A stretch of DNA of 53,492 bases from NCBI RefSeq assembly GCF_024171695.1, contig NZ_JAMTCF010000035.1, positions 1-53,492 of the forward strand, given 5' to 3'. The notes below the pieces were generated by a model that did no database searches, had not been told where the DNA came from, and saw only the letters and a list, made by a program, of their open reading frames with translations. Within the stretch, counting starts at the first letter, position 1. Each line of letters starts with the position of its first letter. Source of the DNA: Actinosynnema pretiosum. GTDB lineage: Bacteria > Actinomycetota > Actinomycetes > Mycobacteriales > Pseudonocardiaceae. The position numbers and the translations under genes are program-made. Positions 1 to 6,859 of the stretch are shown here, in pieces.

Positions 1-36
1 GTCAAACGGCGTCTTGACGCCTGTGCTTGCCTGAAA

Positions 37-54
37 GGAGGCCATACGGAGACG
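37..54 (+). repeat. Candidate left attachment site (att-like core)
   Basis: GGAGGCCATACGGAGACG matches 6689-6706 at 17 of 18 positions (T to A at the tenth base). The two copies bracket the integrase-bearing segment in direct orientation. The arm CCATACGG (42-49) is also the exact reverse complement of 6683-6690, the opposite arm of the right copy, as expected for a tyrosine recombinase core site. Assignment rests on similarity and position only. Confidence 0.4.
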
Positions 55-242
55 GTCCCCTCTGACCTGCATCGCTGCTGTTCAGAGCGGTCCAAAGTGG
101 CCAGAGAAGGCCCCTTGCTGACGGAGTCAGCCAGTCGGTGATCCCACGGGGAACACGTTCCTGTCGTTCCTGGCCCCGCTCGGCCGGTGAGGGCTAAGCG
201 GCGAGGTCAAAGTAGCAGCACCAGCAGCCAGCCGGGGCGCGT

Positions 243-293
243 AGACGTTGAGAGGCCACCCCCGTACTCGAAGGGGGCGGCCTCTCAACGTCT
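243..293. terminator. Long hairpin, probable bidirectional terminator
   Basis: Bases 243-257 pair perfectly with 279-293 (15 bp). After a single A/C mismatch, 259-263 (CCCCC) pairs with 273-277 (GGGGG), leaving a 9-nt loop at 264-272. There is no clear U tract. It lies 65 bp downstream of the minus-strand gene ending at 359, so it probably terminates that transcript and insulates the element from the left flank. Confidence 0.6.
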
Positions 294-358
294 CGACAGA
301 ATTCAGTTGCTCGTACACTGGCGAGGTCATCAAACGCGCCTAAGTGCCGAACCAATTT

Positions 359-694
359 TCAGTCGAGCCATACCAGATGCGTCTTGAGATTTTCGTCAGA
401 CACGAATCCGGCATAGAGATTTGCTGCATCTCCCGGCGTCGCGGAACAACTGTGAAAGTTGTCGTTTATACCGATCGTCTCGGATCGGTTGTCGAATGCG
501 AGACCGTAGGCCACCACAGCGAGGTCGTTTCCATCGTCGATCTCGTAAGCGATCGCGTACATTGCCGGAGCATCTTTCAATGCCTTTTTCTTTAAGACTT
601 TCAGGAAATCTTCTGACGTGGACTTCTCCGGAAGGTTGTCATTGATGCTCGTTGCGATAGTTTCCAGACTCTCATTTTTGGCCAAGTTCTCCAC
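359..694 (-). CDS. Hypothetical protein of the integrated element
   Basis: The 111-residue acidic product has no family I recognise. It has a mixed helix/strand pattern, no membrane segment and no clear catalytic motif. Codon use (AAA, GAT, TTT and ATT are common) is unlike the GC-rich chromosome and supports acquisition. The proposed GTG at 694 overlaps the end of the upstream zinc-finger gene by 23 nt, which suggests coupled translation. A purine-rich stretch (AGGGAAGG) lies almost against that GTG, so the true start could be slightly different. A long hairpin follows the gene. A role in lysogeny or superinfection control is possible but there is no direct evidence. Confidence 0.55.
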   Translation of the reverse strand: MENLAKNESLETIATSINDNLPEKSTSEDFLKVLKKKALKDAPAMYAIAYEIDDGNDLAVVAYGLAFDNRSETIGINDNFHSCSATPGDAANLYAGFVSDENLKTHLVWLD

Positions 695-947
695 GCCTTC
701 CCTGGTTTATCTTAATTCGCAAGGGAGGAAACTGTGAGATCCCTTCCCTGTTCCGCCACTCGGTGTCGCAATCCGTACAGGTTGACCAGCACCGTGCAAG
801 CCCTGGAAGTTTGTCCCGCGACGCCGGAACATCAACCCCGCACAAAGTTTTAGTTTCTTCGGCCTCCCCGCTTTCGACGGGGACTGCATGTCGCTTTCCG
901 GAGTATGGGAACCACTTGAAAAGGCGAGCATTCATGTCAAATCTCAC
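672..947 (-). CDS. Small zinc-finger protein of the actinomycete XRE-partner type
   Basis: The product (91 aa from GTG 947, 87 aa from ATG 935) contains HAVP, then ETKTLCG, then a W-x-TC-x2-C-x3-W block. I associate this arrangement with small actinobacterial zinc-finger proteins often encoded beside XRE regulators. The cysteines at the LCG and the TCTDC are the likely metal ligands. Neither start has a convincing Shine-Dalgarno sequence. It overlaps the gene ending at 359 and faces the XRE gene at 1498. It may modulate that regulator; this is inferred from neighbourhood only. Confidence 0.6.
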   Translation of the reverse strand: MRFDMNARLFKWFPYSGKRHAVPVESGEAEETKTLCGVDVPASRDKLPGLARCWSTCTDCDTEWRNREGISQFPPLRIKINQGRRGELGQK

Positions 948-1008
948 CGATCAACTTTGCCCAAATGTTTAACCGACTGCTTGCCCCGACCCCTCGCGGA
1001 GCAATCGG

Positions 1009-1263
1009 TCAGACATCACCTTTAAGTACTTCAAAAAGATCCTTGAACTCCATGGGAGCTAGCGCAGCCAGAGCTCCGCCTATGAATGCTGGACCGGGTT
1101 GCAAAACTCCCGCCAAAGCTCTGGTTATAGTTGACCTGTTCACATCCATGGCTTTCGCCAAAGCGTAGTCGGAATTTAAGCCGGCCAGTCTGGCCGCTTT
1201 GGCGAATGCTTCATCCTTTAGCTTGATTGTGTAGGGCATCTTGGGTTTCAGCTTGACCAGCAC
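1009..1263 (-). CDS. Small helix-turn-helix protein, possible Cro/excisionase-type regulator
   Basis: The product is 84 aa from GTG 1263, or 76 aa from ATG 1239. The middle reads as a helix-turn-helix: NSDYALAKAMDVNRSTITR, with a recognition helix at about residues 44-52. The C-terminal part (PAFIGGALAALAPMEFKDLFEVL) resembles the last helices of small phage repressors, where a residual transcription unit is sampled. It is transcribed away from the XRE gene, the arrangement of a divergent phage switch. AAGG lies about 4-8 nt before the GTG. Codon use is atypical for this genome. Whether it is a repressor, an antirepressor or a relic cannot be told from the sequence. Confidence 0.6.
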   Translation of the reverse strand: MLVKLKPKMPYTIKLKDEAFAKAARLAGLNSDYALAKAMDVNRSTITRALAGVLQPGPAFIGGALAALAPMEFKDLFEVLKGDV

Positions 1264-1485
1264 CGCCTTGCGGCTCGGCCCAGCTGCTTCGGCCCCCTAA
1301 CTGTGTCGATCACTCTCGCGGGTGAGTGAGGTTGCACACGCAGCCTTCAACTGCTGCGTCCGACCAGGAAGGTAAGCCCAAGCGGTGCGACTGACCCCAA
1401 CTTTTTGTTTGGGGTCTACTTGCCCAACCGGCATAGCCCCAACGGGTGGTACGGCATGGGACCGTTGGGGGCAGCGGATGCCAGG

Positions 1486-1491
1486 TATCCT
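1486..1491 (+). promoter_or_regulatory. -10-like element for a leaderless XRE transcript
   Basis: TATCCT ends six bases before ATG 1498, so transcription would begin at or very near the start codon. There is no Shine-Dalgarno sequence in front of this ATG. No good -35 at 16-18 bp was found. Confidence 0.4.
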
Positions 1492-1497
1492 GGACTT

Positions 1498-2736
1498 ATG
1501 TGGCTAGACACTGAGGCGACAGTGGGTGAACGCATCCTCCACTACCGCCTGCGGCAAGGGATGACTCAGGAGGTTCTGTGCGGCCTGGCGGGCGGACGCA
1601 CGACCGAGTGGCTCAGACAGATCGAAAACGGGAAAAGGCAGGTGGATAAGTTATCTACCATTGTCGCTATAGCTGAGGCGCTACGAATCAAGCCAGCCCT
1701 CCTTTTGCCTGGGCCGTTTAGGGCTACGACAAACCGTGGCGATACGCTCGGCACGGCACCTAATACTGTTCCTGAAATTGAATCGGCAATGCTGCGATAC
1801 AACGGAATGTCTAGCCTTTTTAACATTCCAGACCGGGTGACCGTATCTCCGGAGCACTTGAAAATCCGTATCGAAAAAGCTTTTTTCTGTTCCCAGACTG
1901 AGCGCTGGTCTGAAATGGCCCCGCTTGTCCCCGACATGATTGCCGACGCCTGGCATTTGATGAACTCGGCTAAAAGTGAAGCCGAAAAGCGGGACGCGGG
2001 GAAGCTGCAAGCTTTGGTTTATCGAGTGACTAGCGGAATGCTAGACCGTCTAGGTGAGCAACACCTCCCGTGGATTGCAGCAGAAAGGTCCATTCAGGCC
2101 GCCGAGCAAAGTGAAGATCCCTTGTTGATTGCAGGGGGTGCATGGCGGCTTGCGGTTGTCTTGCGTCATGCCGGACGCCTTACGGAATCTGTCGACGCTC
2201 CCGTCTTTGCTGCTGATGCACTGCGCCCTCACCTGGATACGCCCGAGGCTTATAGCATGTACGGATCATTGATGCTAAAAGGTGCTGTCGGCGCAGCCAC
2301 CCTAAACGACCACAGGGCAGCTAGGGATTACTTTAAAGAAGCTTCCCGGGCCGCCGAAAAAGTGGGTGACCGTAATGACTTCTGGCTAGCTTTTGGTCCC
2401 ACGAACATAGCTATTCATCAGGTCTGGCTTTCTTTGGAATTGGGGGACCCTGGTCGAGCTGTTGCCGAATCCGAAGGCGTTCCACACGAAAACTTGCCCA
2501 TCGAACTTGCCGAACGCAAGGTCTCACACCTGATCACTGTCGCTTGGGCGAACTTCCTACGTGGAAAAGACCGCGAGTCGGTGGATGCTCTCATTTTGGC
2601 GCGGATGGCAGCGCCGGAGCAGTTGCTTTTCACCGGACGCGTCCATTCCATGATTAGGGGAATGCTCAAGCGGGAACGACGTTCGGTCAAATCTGACTTG
2701 CGAAAGCTTGCGGCATTTGTAGGTGTAGCGGACTGA
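1498..2736 (+). CDS. XRE-family regulator with a TPR-like C-terminal region
   Basis: The 412-residue product begins with an XRE-type helix-turn-helix at about residues 8-65 (VGERILHYRLRQGMTQEVLC, then a typical IENGKRQVDKLSTIVAIAEAL). About 330 alpha-helical residues follow that resemble TPR repeats. This architecture is common among actinomycete phage or mobile-element regulators, in which the helical part senses a peptide or partner. ATG 1498 is preferred over in-frame codons from 1405 because a -10-like box sits just upstream and the domain starts there. It is divergent from the small regulators at 359-1263, making it the best candidate for master repressor of the element. Confidence 0.8.
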   Translation: MWLDTEATVGERILHYRLRQGMTQEVLCGLAGGRTTEWLRQIENGKRQVDKLSTIVAIAEALRIKPALLLPGPFRATTNRGDTLGTAPNTVPEIESAMLRYNGMSSLFNIPDRVTVSPEHLKIRIEKAFFCSQTERWSEMAPLVPDMIADAWHLMNSAKSEAEKRDAGKLQALVYRVTSGMLDRLGEQHLPWIAAERSIQAAEQSEDPLLIAGGAWRLAVVLRHAGRLTESVDAPVFAADALRPHLDTPEAYSMYGSLMLKGAVGAATLNDHRAARDYFKEASRAAEKVGDRNDFWLAFGPTNIAIHQVWLSLELGDPGRAVAESEGVPHENLPIELAERKVSHLITVAWANFLRGKDRESVDALILARMAAPEQLLFTGRVHSMIRGMLKRERRSVKSDLRKLAAFVGVAD

Positions 2737-2783
2737 TGTTTGAGCTTGTTCGCGTGCCACTGCTCCGTCTTCTCGATATGAAC

Positions 2784-2802
2784 AAGTGAGCAAGTGAGCA
2801 AG
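2784..2802 (+). repeat. Tandem AAGTGAGC octamers (left array)
   Basis: Two complete AAGTGAGC units and the first three bases of a third lie 47 bp after the XRE stop codon. The same octamer occurs three times in the opposite orientation at 4806-4829. The position between two genes suggests binding sites or a small origin-like array. Confidence 0.6.
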
Positions 2803-2891
2803 CAGCACTCCGGTAAAAAGTAGGGCTCCGGCCAACGGCGCATACCTGACCGCTGTCGACGTCCTATGATCATCTTGACTCTGGCGCGCTG

Positions 2892-3817
2892 TTGCCGGTC
2901 GGCGCGCCCCACCGCTCACTCCCGGTTCGGAGAGGGCGCTTCTGTCCTGTCTGTATGCGTTCTGACTTCTCGTCATCGCACCGAGTTCCGGCTTTGCCCG
3001 GTTTGGCCGTGTGTGGCCGTTGTCGCGGCCATCTTGTGCGGATTCTCTCGGATATCGCCGATCTGTGGCCTACCGTCGCGGGTCGAGTCGGACCGTCACG
3101 GGGACAGCGGTCTGACGGGTGTCGCACGCTTGGATTCGGTCCCTCATCACCGGCCAACGATTTCGTGCTGTCGTTGCTCGACTGGCGTACGTCCCTGCCG
3201 GTTGACGGCACGGGCCCGGTCTCGATCCCGGCCGTGGTCGTCGGTTGGGCTGGCCAGCTCCGGGCCGAGCTGGGCTTGCCCGGTGCCGGGCCCGCATGGC
3301 CGTGGCGTCCGCCGTGGCGTTCCTGAGGGCCCACGTGGACGTCGTGGCCGGGGCCGGGTGGGTCGGTGACGCGGCGGAGGAGCTGACGGCCGTCGCACGG
3401 GCCTGTCGGGCCGTGGCGGGGGTCAGGGCCCCGGTGGACGTGCGCGCGTGTCCTGGGGGCGCTGAGGGCCCCTGTACGGGCGTGCTCCGCCTGGACGGCC
3501 CGGACACTTTGGCGTGCCCGGTGTGCGCGCGTTCCTGGCCCCGTACGGCGTGGACCGAGCTGGCCGACGACGACGTGTTGCTGTCCACATCGTTTCGCGA
3601 AGACCTAAACCCTGGCGTGGAGTCGGGTGCTATGACGATCCGATATGGAAGAACCCTGGGGAGGGGGTACCTCCCCAGGGTGGTGGACTACCTGGTCTTG
3701 ACGGTGGCAGTCGGCGTGGTGGTGAGCGTGACCAGGCGCATGGACTTCAGGGCGGCCGGGGCGGCGATGGCTGCGCGCATGGTCACGCGAATGCCGATCG
3801 CGCCCTGCTCGGCATAG
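2892..3817 (+). pseudogene. Frameshifted zinc-ribbon protein of phage/mobile-element type
   Basis: Two overlapping reading frames read as one protein. The first (from about 2892, TTG or a nearby start, stop at 3326) has CPVC and CGRC cysteine pairs, then a helical LVRILSDIADLWP segment and a VGWAGQLRAELGLP motif. The second, open from an ATG at 3296 on, continues with FLRAHVDVVAGAGW, a PC-x3-L-type cysteine and CPVCARSW. This cysteine-helix-cysteine order matches proteins of actinomycete phages that are normally a single chain. The change is equivalent to losing one base near 3290. The last part (beyond about 3600) does not look like coding sequence and overlaps a terminator and the capsid gene. 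A sequencing error is possible. Confidence 0.5.
3653..3681. terminator. Perfect 12-bp hairpin, bidirectional terminator
   Basis: Bases 3653-3664 pair perfectly with 3670-3681 around a 5-nt loop. It sits seven bases beyond the stop of the minus-strand capsid gene and after the probable end of the zinc-ribbon coding region on the plus strand, so it can stop both transcripts. Confidence 0.7.
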
Positions 3818-4518
3818 CGTTCACGGAGGAAGCGCATTTCCGATTCCCGCTGGATGTAGTAGACGCGGGTGTGGTCGTAGACCAGAGCCTGTCCGGTGGG
3901 TATGGACGGGACCATGACGGGGGTCAGTCCGAACTGTCCGGCCACGCCGTCGGGTCCCCAGATGGGGCGGCCGTCGGGGCTGACGCGGGCGTTCTCGGTG
4001 GCATGGTCGGCAGGGTTGAACGCGATCCGCGTAGCCGTGGCTCCCTGTGCGCCGAGCTGGCCCACGGCCGTGCCGATACCCGCGATCCACGACGCGCCGG
4101 GGACGGTGGTGGCCGCGCCGAGCACTCCGCGCGGGGTGGTGCCCTGACCATCGCCGTTGAGCAGGTCAGTGTCCAACTTGGACATTGCCGTGTCCTGCAA
4201 CATGTTCGAAAGCTGTTCCACGATAGGGAAGGCAGTGTCCGAAACGGACTCTTCGCTGAGCAGGACGATGGTCCCGAGCTTGGCGGCGGCCACGGTGTAG
4301 GCGTCGTCGTTGAGGGTGGCCATCGGGTAGGGCTGCATCTCGTTGAGCCATTCCGCGCCCGTGGGGGAGGCCAAGGGGAAGACGACCTTGCCGGTGGACG
4401 TGGGTACCGGGGTGAGGGACTGCGTGAACGGGGCCCCTGCCAACGCCTGGTTGATGATGCGTTCGACCAGGTAGGGCGGGGCAAGTTCACCGCGGAACGA
4501 GTTGGCCGTGATCGGCAT
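3688..4518 (-). CDS. HK97-fold phage major capsid protein, without a delta domain
   Basis: The 276-residue product has features of the Phage_capsid (HK97 gp5) family: an N-terminal arm (SFRGELAPPYLVERII), a beta-rich stretch (GKVVFPLASPTGAEWLNEMQPYP), KLGTIVLLSEESVSDTAFP, the helix VEQLSNMLQDTAMSKLDTDLLNG, and a C-terminal P-domain ending in VRVTMRAAIAAPAALKSMRL-like sequence. HK97 gp5 is made as 385 residues and matures to 282 by removal of a 103-residue scaffold domain; this protein starts at the mature-like part. No protease, portal or terminase gene is adjacent. It is flanked by a -35/-10 candidate and by a terminator, so it looks like an independently expressed cassette. Confidence 0.8.
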   Translation of the reverse strand: MPITANSFRGELAPPYLVERIINQALAGAPFTQSLTPVPTSTGKVVFPLASPTGAEWLNEMQPYPMATLNDDAYTVAAAKLGTIVLLSEESVSDTAFPIVEQLSNMLQDTAMSKLDTDLLNGDGQGTTPRGVLGAATTVPGASWIAGIGTAVGQLGAQGATATRIAFNPADHATENARVSPDGRPIWGPDGVAGQFGLTPVMVPSIPTGQALVYDHTRVYYIQRESEMRFLRERYAEQGAIGIRVTMRAAIAAPAALKSMRLVTLTTTPTATVKTR

Positions 4519-4527
4519 TTAGAGTTC

Positions 4528-4556
4528 TCGCTATTCAGTTGATATTAAGTTGTCAA
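4528..4556 (-). promoter_or_regulatory. Promoter candidate for the capsid gene
   Basis: On the minus strand a perfect TTGACA (4556-4551) is followed after 17 bp by TAGCGA (4533-4528), a weak -10. GAGAA close to the ATG at 4518 could serve as ribosome binding site. The surrounding DNA is unusually A/T-rich for this genome. Confidence 0.4.
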
Positions 4557-4763
4557 GTCCGGAACCGGCCAAGTTGCACTAATGAACCCACATTTGGGTA
4601 GCCGGGACCCTTCCGATCACTAGGTCCGTGATGGTCGGATAACGGCACCCTAGGCGGGAGTTGGGAATGTGGTCCAGAGACCCGTGAAAAATTGGCCGTT
4701 GCTGGCCGTTGAACATGAAGTGCTGAAGTCTGCCAGGTTTACCGGCTTTACCCACATCCAAGG

Positions 4764-4829
4764 GTGAGCAAGTTGGAAAAGTCGCTGACCTGCAAAACTT
4801 CGCGACTTGCTCACTTGCTCACTTGCTCA
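4764..4829 (-). repeat. Octamer array with inverted arm (right array)
   Basis: Three CTTGCTCA units are contiguous at 4806-4829, the reverse complement of the AAGTGAGC series at 2784-2802. GTGAGCAAGT (4764-4773) forms a perfect 10-bp inverted repeat with ACTTGCTCAC (4805-4814). The array lies in the 426-bp gap between the capsid gene and the next gene; the rest of that gap (4519-4763) shows no gene, only a short imperfect dyad near 4612-4645. Confidence 0.6.
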
Positions 4830-4889
4830 AGCCCTGTGAGAGGTGGGCAAGTCGGCCGCCAAGGGCTGAGCGGGCCTGAGACGATGAAA

Positions 4890-4922
4890 GCGGCCGGGGA
4901 GGCCACTACCCTCCCCGGCCGC
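4890..4922. terminator. Perfect 13-bp hairpin terminator
   Basis: Bases 4890-4902 pair perfectly with 4910-4922 around a 7-nt loop, 22 bp beyond the stop codon of the minus-strand gene ending at 4945. It has no U tract, which is common in GC-rich actinomycetes. Confidence 0.65.
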
Positions 4923-4944
4923 CTGGTGTGGCTGTGCGGGCCGC

Positions 4945-5241
4945 CTAGGCGGTCCAGATCACCTCATCGGGTAGACCGTCCTCGGCCAGCGTCACCCGGA
5001 CCGACCAGAGCCGATCGCAACCGGCCGGGTCGTCCACGCCGATGGCCCGGACCCCGTAGGACCGACCGCACCGGAGGTAGAGCGGCCAACCGCTCAGGTA
5101 CGAGTCCACCAGCGACCAGACCGGCCGGTGGGTCTCCACCGCGCAACACGGGGTCGTGAGCGCGAGGAACCCCACGCCGTCGTGGTCGAGGAACTTGCGG
5201 GCACGGGTGGTGACGGTGTCCCCGCTCGTGAATTCGATCAT
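4945..5241 (-). CDS. Small orphan protein between capsid and integrase genes
   Basis: The 98-residue product starts at ATG 5241 with GGAG about 12 nt upstream. It reads MIEFTSGDTVTTRARKFL, then TPCCAVETHRPVW, LRCGRSYGV and DDPAGCDRLWSV, giving five cysteines that might bind metal or form disulfides. No membrane segment or signal peptide is visible. I do not recognise the family. Strong hairpins lie on both sides (4890-4922 and 5287-5310), so it is a single-gene cassette. Excisionase, capsid accessory protein and cargo are all conceivable, but nothing in the sequence decides between them. Confidence 0.65.
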   Translation of the reverse strand: MIEFTSGDTVTTRARKFLDHDGVGFLALTTPCCAVETHRPVWSLVDSYLSGWPLYLRCGRSYGVRAIGVDDPAGCDRLWSVRVTLAEDGLPDEVIWTA

Positions 5242-5286
5242 CGGGGCACGTCTCCAATCGCGGGCAAAGCGGAAGGGGGAGCGGGC

Positions 5287-5310
5287 CCGGCCGGGGAAAG
5301 ACCCGGCCGG
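5287..5310. terminator. 9-bp GC hairpin after the integrase gene
   Basis: CCGGCCGGG (5287-5295) pairs with CCCGGCCGG (5302-5310) around a 6-nt loop, 18 bp beyond the integrase stop codon on the minus strand. Confidence 0.6.
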
Positions 5311-5327
5311 ACTCTGGAAAAAGGGGG

Positions 5328-6593
5328 TCAGGCCGCCTGAGCGGCCTTGCCCCTGCCCTTCGCCTTGCTGCGCTTGGAGGACGTGCCGGTGGCAGCGCCG
5401 GTGATCGGGACGACCACGCCCGCCACGCGCTCGGACAGGTTCGCCCGGCGGGTGGCCATCACGGCGCGAATCGCGTCGTCGGCCTCCGGCATCACGTGGC
5501 CGTAGGTGTTGGCCGTGATGGTGATCGACTCGTGGCCGAGACGACGCGAGACGACCAGCAGCGGGATTCCGTCCGCGAGAAGCCACGAACCGTGGGTGTG
5601 GCGCAGGTCGTGAATGCGCGGGGTGCGCACCATTCCCGCGCTCTTGGCGGCGGCACGGGCCTTGCGGAACGCGTACCCGACCGCCTGGTGGGACCACCAC
5701 TTCCCGGTGCCGGGGCAGGTGAACAACGGCGCGTTGTGCGGCCGTCCGTGGATCAGCCGGACAAGCAACTCCGCCGTGTCGGGATCGACCGCGATCCGCC
5801 GGTGACTCGCCCGAGTCTTGAGCGGGACGCGCGCCCCAATCGCCTGTCCCTTCCGCTGGCGCTCCAACTGCAATTCCACCGCGATCGTGACGCGACCGAG
5901 GTCATCCACGTCCACGTCCGCGACCGTCAGCCCCAGAGCCTCCGAAATGCGCAACCCGGTCGCCAACAACACCTCAACCAGGACACCCAACCGCGCCCCC
6001 GTACGGGGCAGGGCGTAGCACGCGGCGACCAACAGCGCGGCGTCCTTGGAGGTGAGGAAATTACCGGTGCGCGGACGCTTGTCCGGCCGCTGCACCCCGA
6101 GCATCGGATTGGGGTAGTCGTGCCTGGCGGCAGAGTCCTTGAAAAGCCCGCCCAAGAGGTCCGCCAGCAAATGAGCCGATTCACCGGCCCTGGTGAGCCC
6201 GTCAAGAACGTTCTGGATGTCCTCGGTCGTGATCGACTCGACCGAGCGGTGGAACAGAGGTGCGGCACGCCGAAGGGTGCGGCGGTACAGATCCCGGCTG
6301 GTGGCGCTGGCGCGCCGCCGGCTGGTGATGTACCGCTCCACCTCCTCGTCGAAAGTCGCGCCGGAGTAGTTGTTGGGCCGCTGGCCCGTCACCAGCTCGA
6401 ACGTGATGACACGGGGGTCGGTGTCGTAGACGCGGTGCCCCAGCGCCTCAACCGCGCCCTTCATGCTCTTGGCGTCGGCGCGGTCGTCGTACGTCCGGCT
6501 CTGCGGTGCGCCGTCCCGCCCGCCGCCGAAACGCCACTTCAGGCGGTACGCAACGCTTCCGTCCTTGCGGGCGCGCTGTTCGATCGTGGCCAC
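5328..6593 (-). CDS. int: Tyrosine site-specific recombinase (phage integrase)
   Basis: The 421-residue product has the three-part layout of actinophage integrases. Residues 1-70 form an arm-binding domain starting MATIEQRARKDGSVAYRLKW, residues about 85-185 a SAM-like core-binding domain, and residues about 195-400 the catalytic domain. Catalytic motifs are visible: TGLRISEAL (first Arg), HDLRHTHGSWLL (His-x-x-Arg), LGHESITITANTYGH (His and the nucleophilic Tyr). The tail is rich in Lys, Ser and Ala. The gene begins about 95 bp from the proposed right att site, the usual place for an integrase. It reads into the element and away from jetC. Confidence 0.93.
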   Translation of the reverse strand: MATIEQRARKDGSVAYRLKWRFGGGRDGAPQSRTYDDRADAKSMKGAVEALGHRVYDTDPRVITFELVTGQRPNNYSGATFDEEVERYITSRRRASATSRDLYRRTLRRAAPLFHRSVESITTEDIQNVLDGLTRAGESAHLLADLLGGLFKDSAARHDYPNPMLGVQRPDKRPRTGNFLTSKDAALLVAACYALPRTGARLGVLVEVLLATGLRISEALGLTVADVDVDDLGRVTIAVELQLERQRKGQAIGARVPLKTRASHRRIAVDPDTAELLVRLIHGRPHNAPLFTCPGTGKWWSHQAVGYAFRKARAAAKSAGMVRTPRIHDLRHTHGSWLLADGIPLLVVSRRLGHESITITANTYGHVMPEADDAIRAVMATRRANLSERVAGVVVPITGAATGTSSKRSKAKGRGKAAQAA

Positions 6594-6688
6594 GTCTGGG
6601 CTCCCTGTGAGGTGTGGTGCTCCCCTGGGGAACCCGACGTGTTGACCACCTCACCAAAGTACCTGCTCAGAGCCACTGTCTTCCGTAT

Positions 6689-6706
6689 GGAGGCCAAACG
6701 GAGACG
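6689..6706 (+). repeat. Candidate right attachment site (att-like core)
   Basis: GGAGGCCAAACGGAGACG is the partner of 37-54. Together with upstream bases it forms an imperfect inverted repeat, GTCTTCCGTATGG (6678-6690) and CCAAACGGAGAC (6694-6705), separated by AGG, as in tyrosine-recombinase core sites. It lies between the integrase start and the jetC stop. No tRNA is present here. Confidence 0.4.
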
Positions 6707-6816
6707 AGGGACCCCGCCCACCGCAGTAGTTCGCCGTAAACGCGACCACCAGCCCAAGCCGCAGCCAACCGCAGCCGTGTCCCCCTCGTTTTTGGAGGCC
6801 TGCCCCGCCGGCGAGG

Positions 6817-6832
6817 CGAGCTCTTCAGCTCG
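6817..6832 (-). terminator. Small hairpin downstream of jetC
   Basis: CGAGCT (6817-6822) pairs with AGCTCG (6827-6832) around CTTC, 28 bp beyond the jetC stop. A short AAAAA run follows on the transcribed strand rather than a U tract, so it is a weak terminator candidate. Confidence 0.35.
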
Positions 6833-6859
6833 TGACCCCACCCCCGAACCCACCCACCC

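Larger units (their letters stand above)
37..6706. mobile_element. Prophage-like / satellite-like integrated element
   Basis: This segment carries a tyrosine integrase next to its right boundary, a lone phage capsid gene, lysogeny-type small regulators, a decayed zinc-ribbon gene and a small orphan gene. The left half (to about 2,800) is visibly poorer in GC than the chromosome to the right and uses many A/T-ending codons, which suggests acquisition. The proposed ends are two 18-nt sequences that differ at one base (37-54 and 6689-6706). No terminase, portal, protease, tail or replication gene was seen, so it is either a remnant or a satellite that relies on a helper. It lies immediately downstream of jetC. 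The exact boundaries are inferred. Confidence 0.55.

Noticed and set aside
3280..3300. Programmed -1 frameshift in the zinc-ribbon gene
   Set aside because: GGGCCCG is in the wrong register for slippage and no pseudoknot is evident; a mutation or error is more likely.
3688..4518. Encapsulin instead of phage capsid
   Set aside because: The motifs and N-terminal arm fit the Phage_capsid family better, and no encapsulin cargo enzyme (peroxidase or ferritin-like) is adjacent.
6594..6859. Possible jetD remnant downstream of jetC
   Set aside because: The minus-strand frames here give GC-rich but motif-free products, with no DUF2399-like features. I see only spacer and the att-like site.
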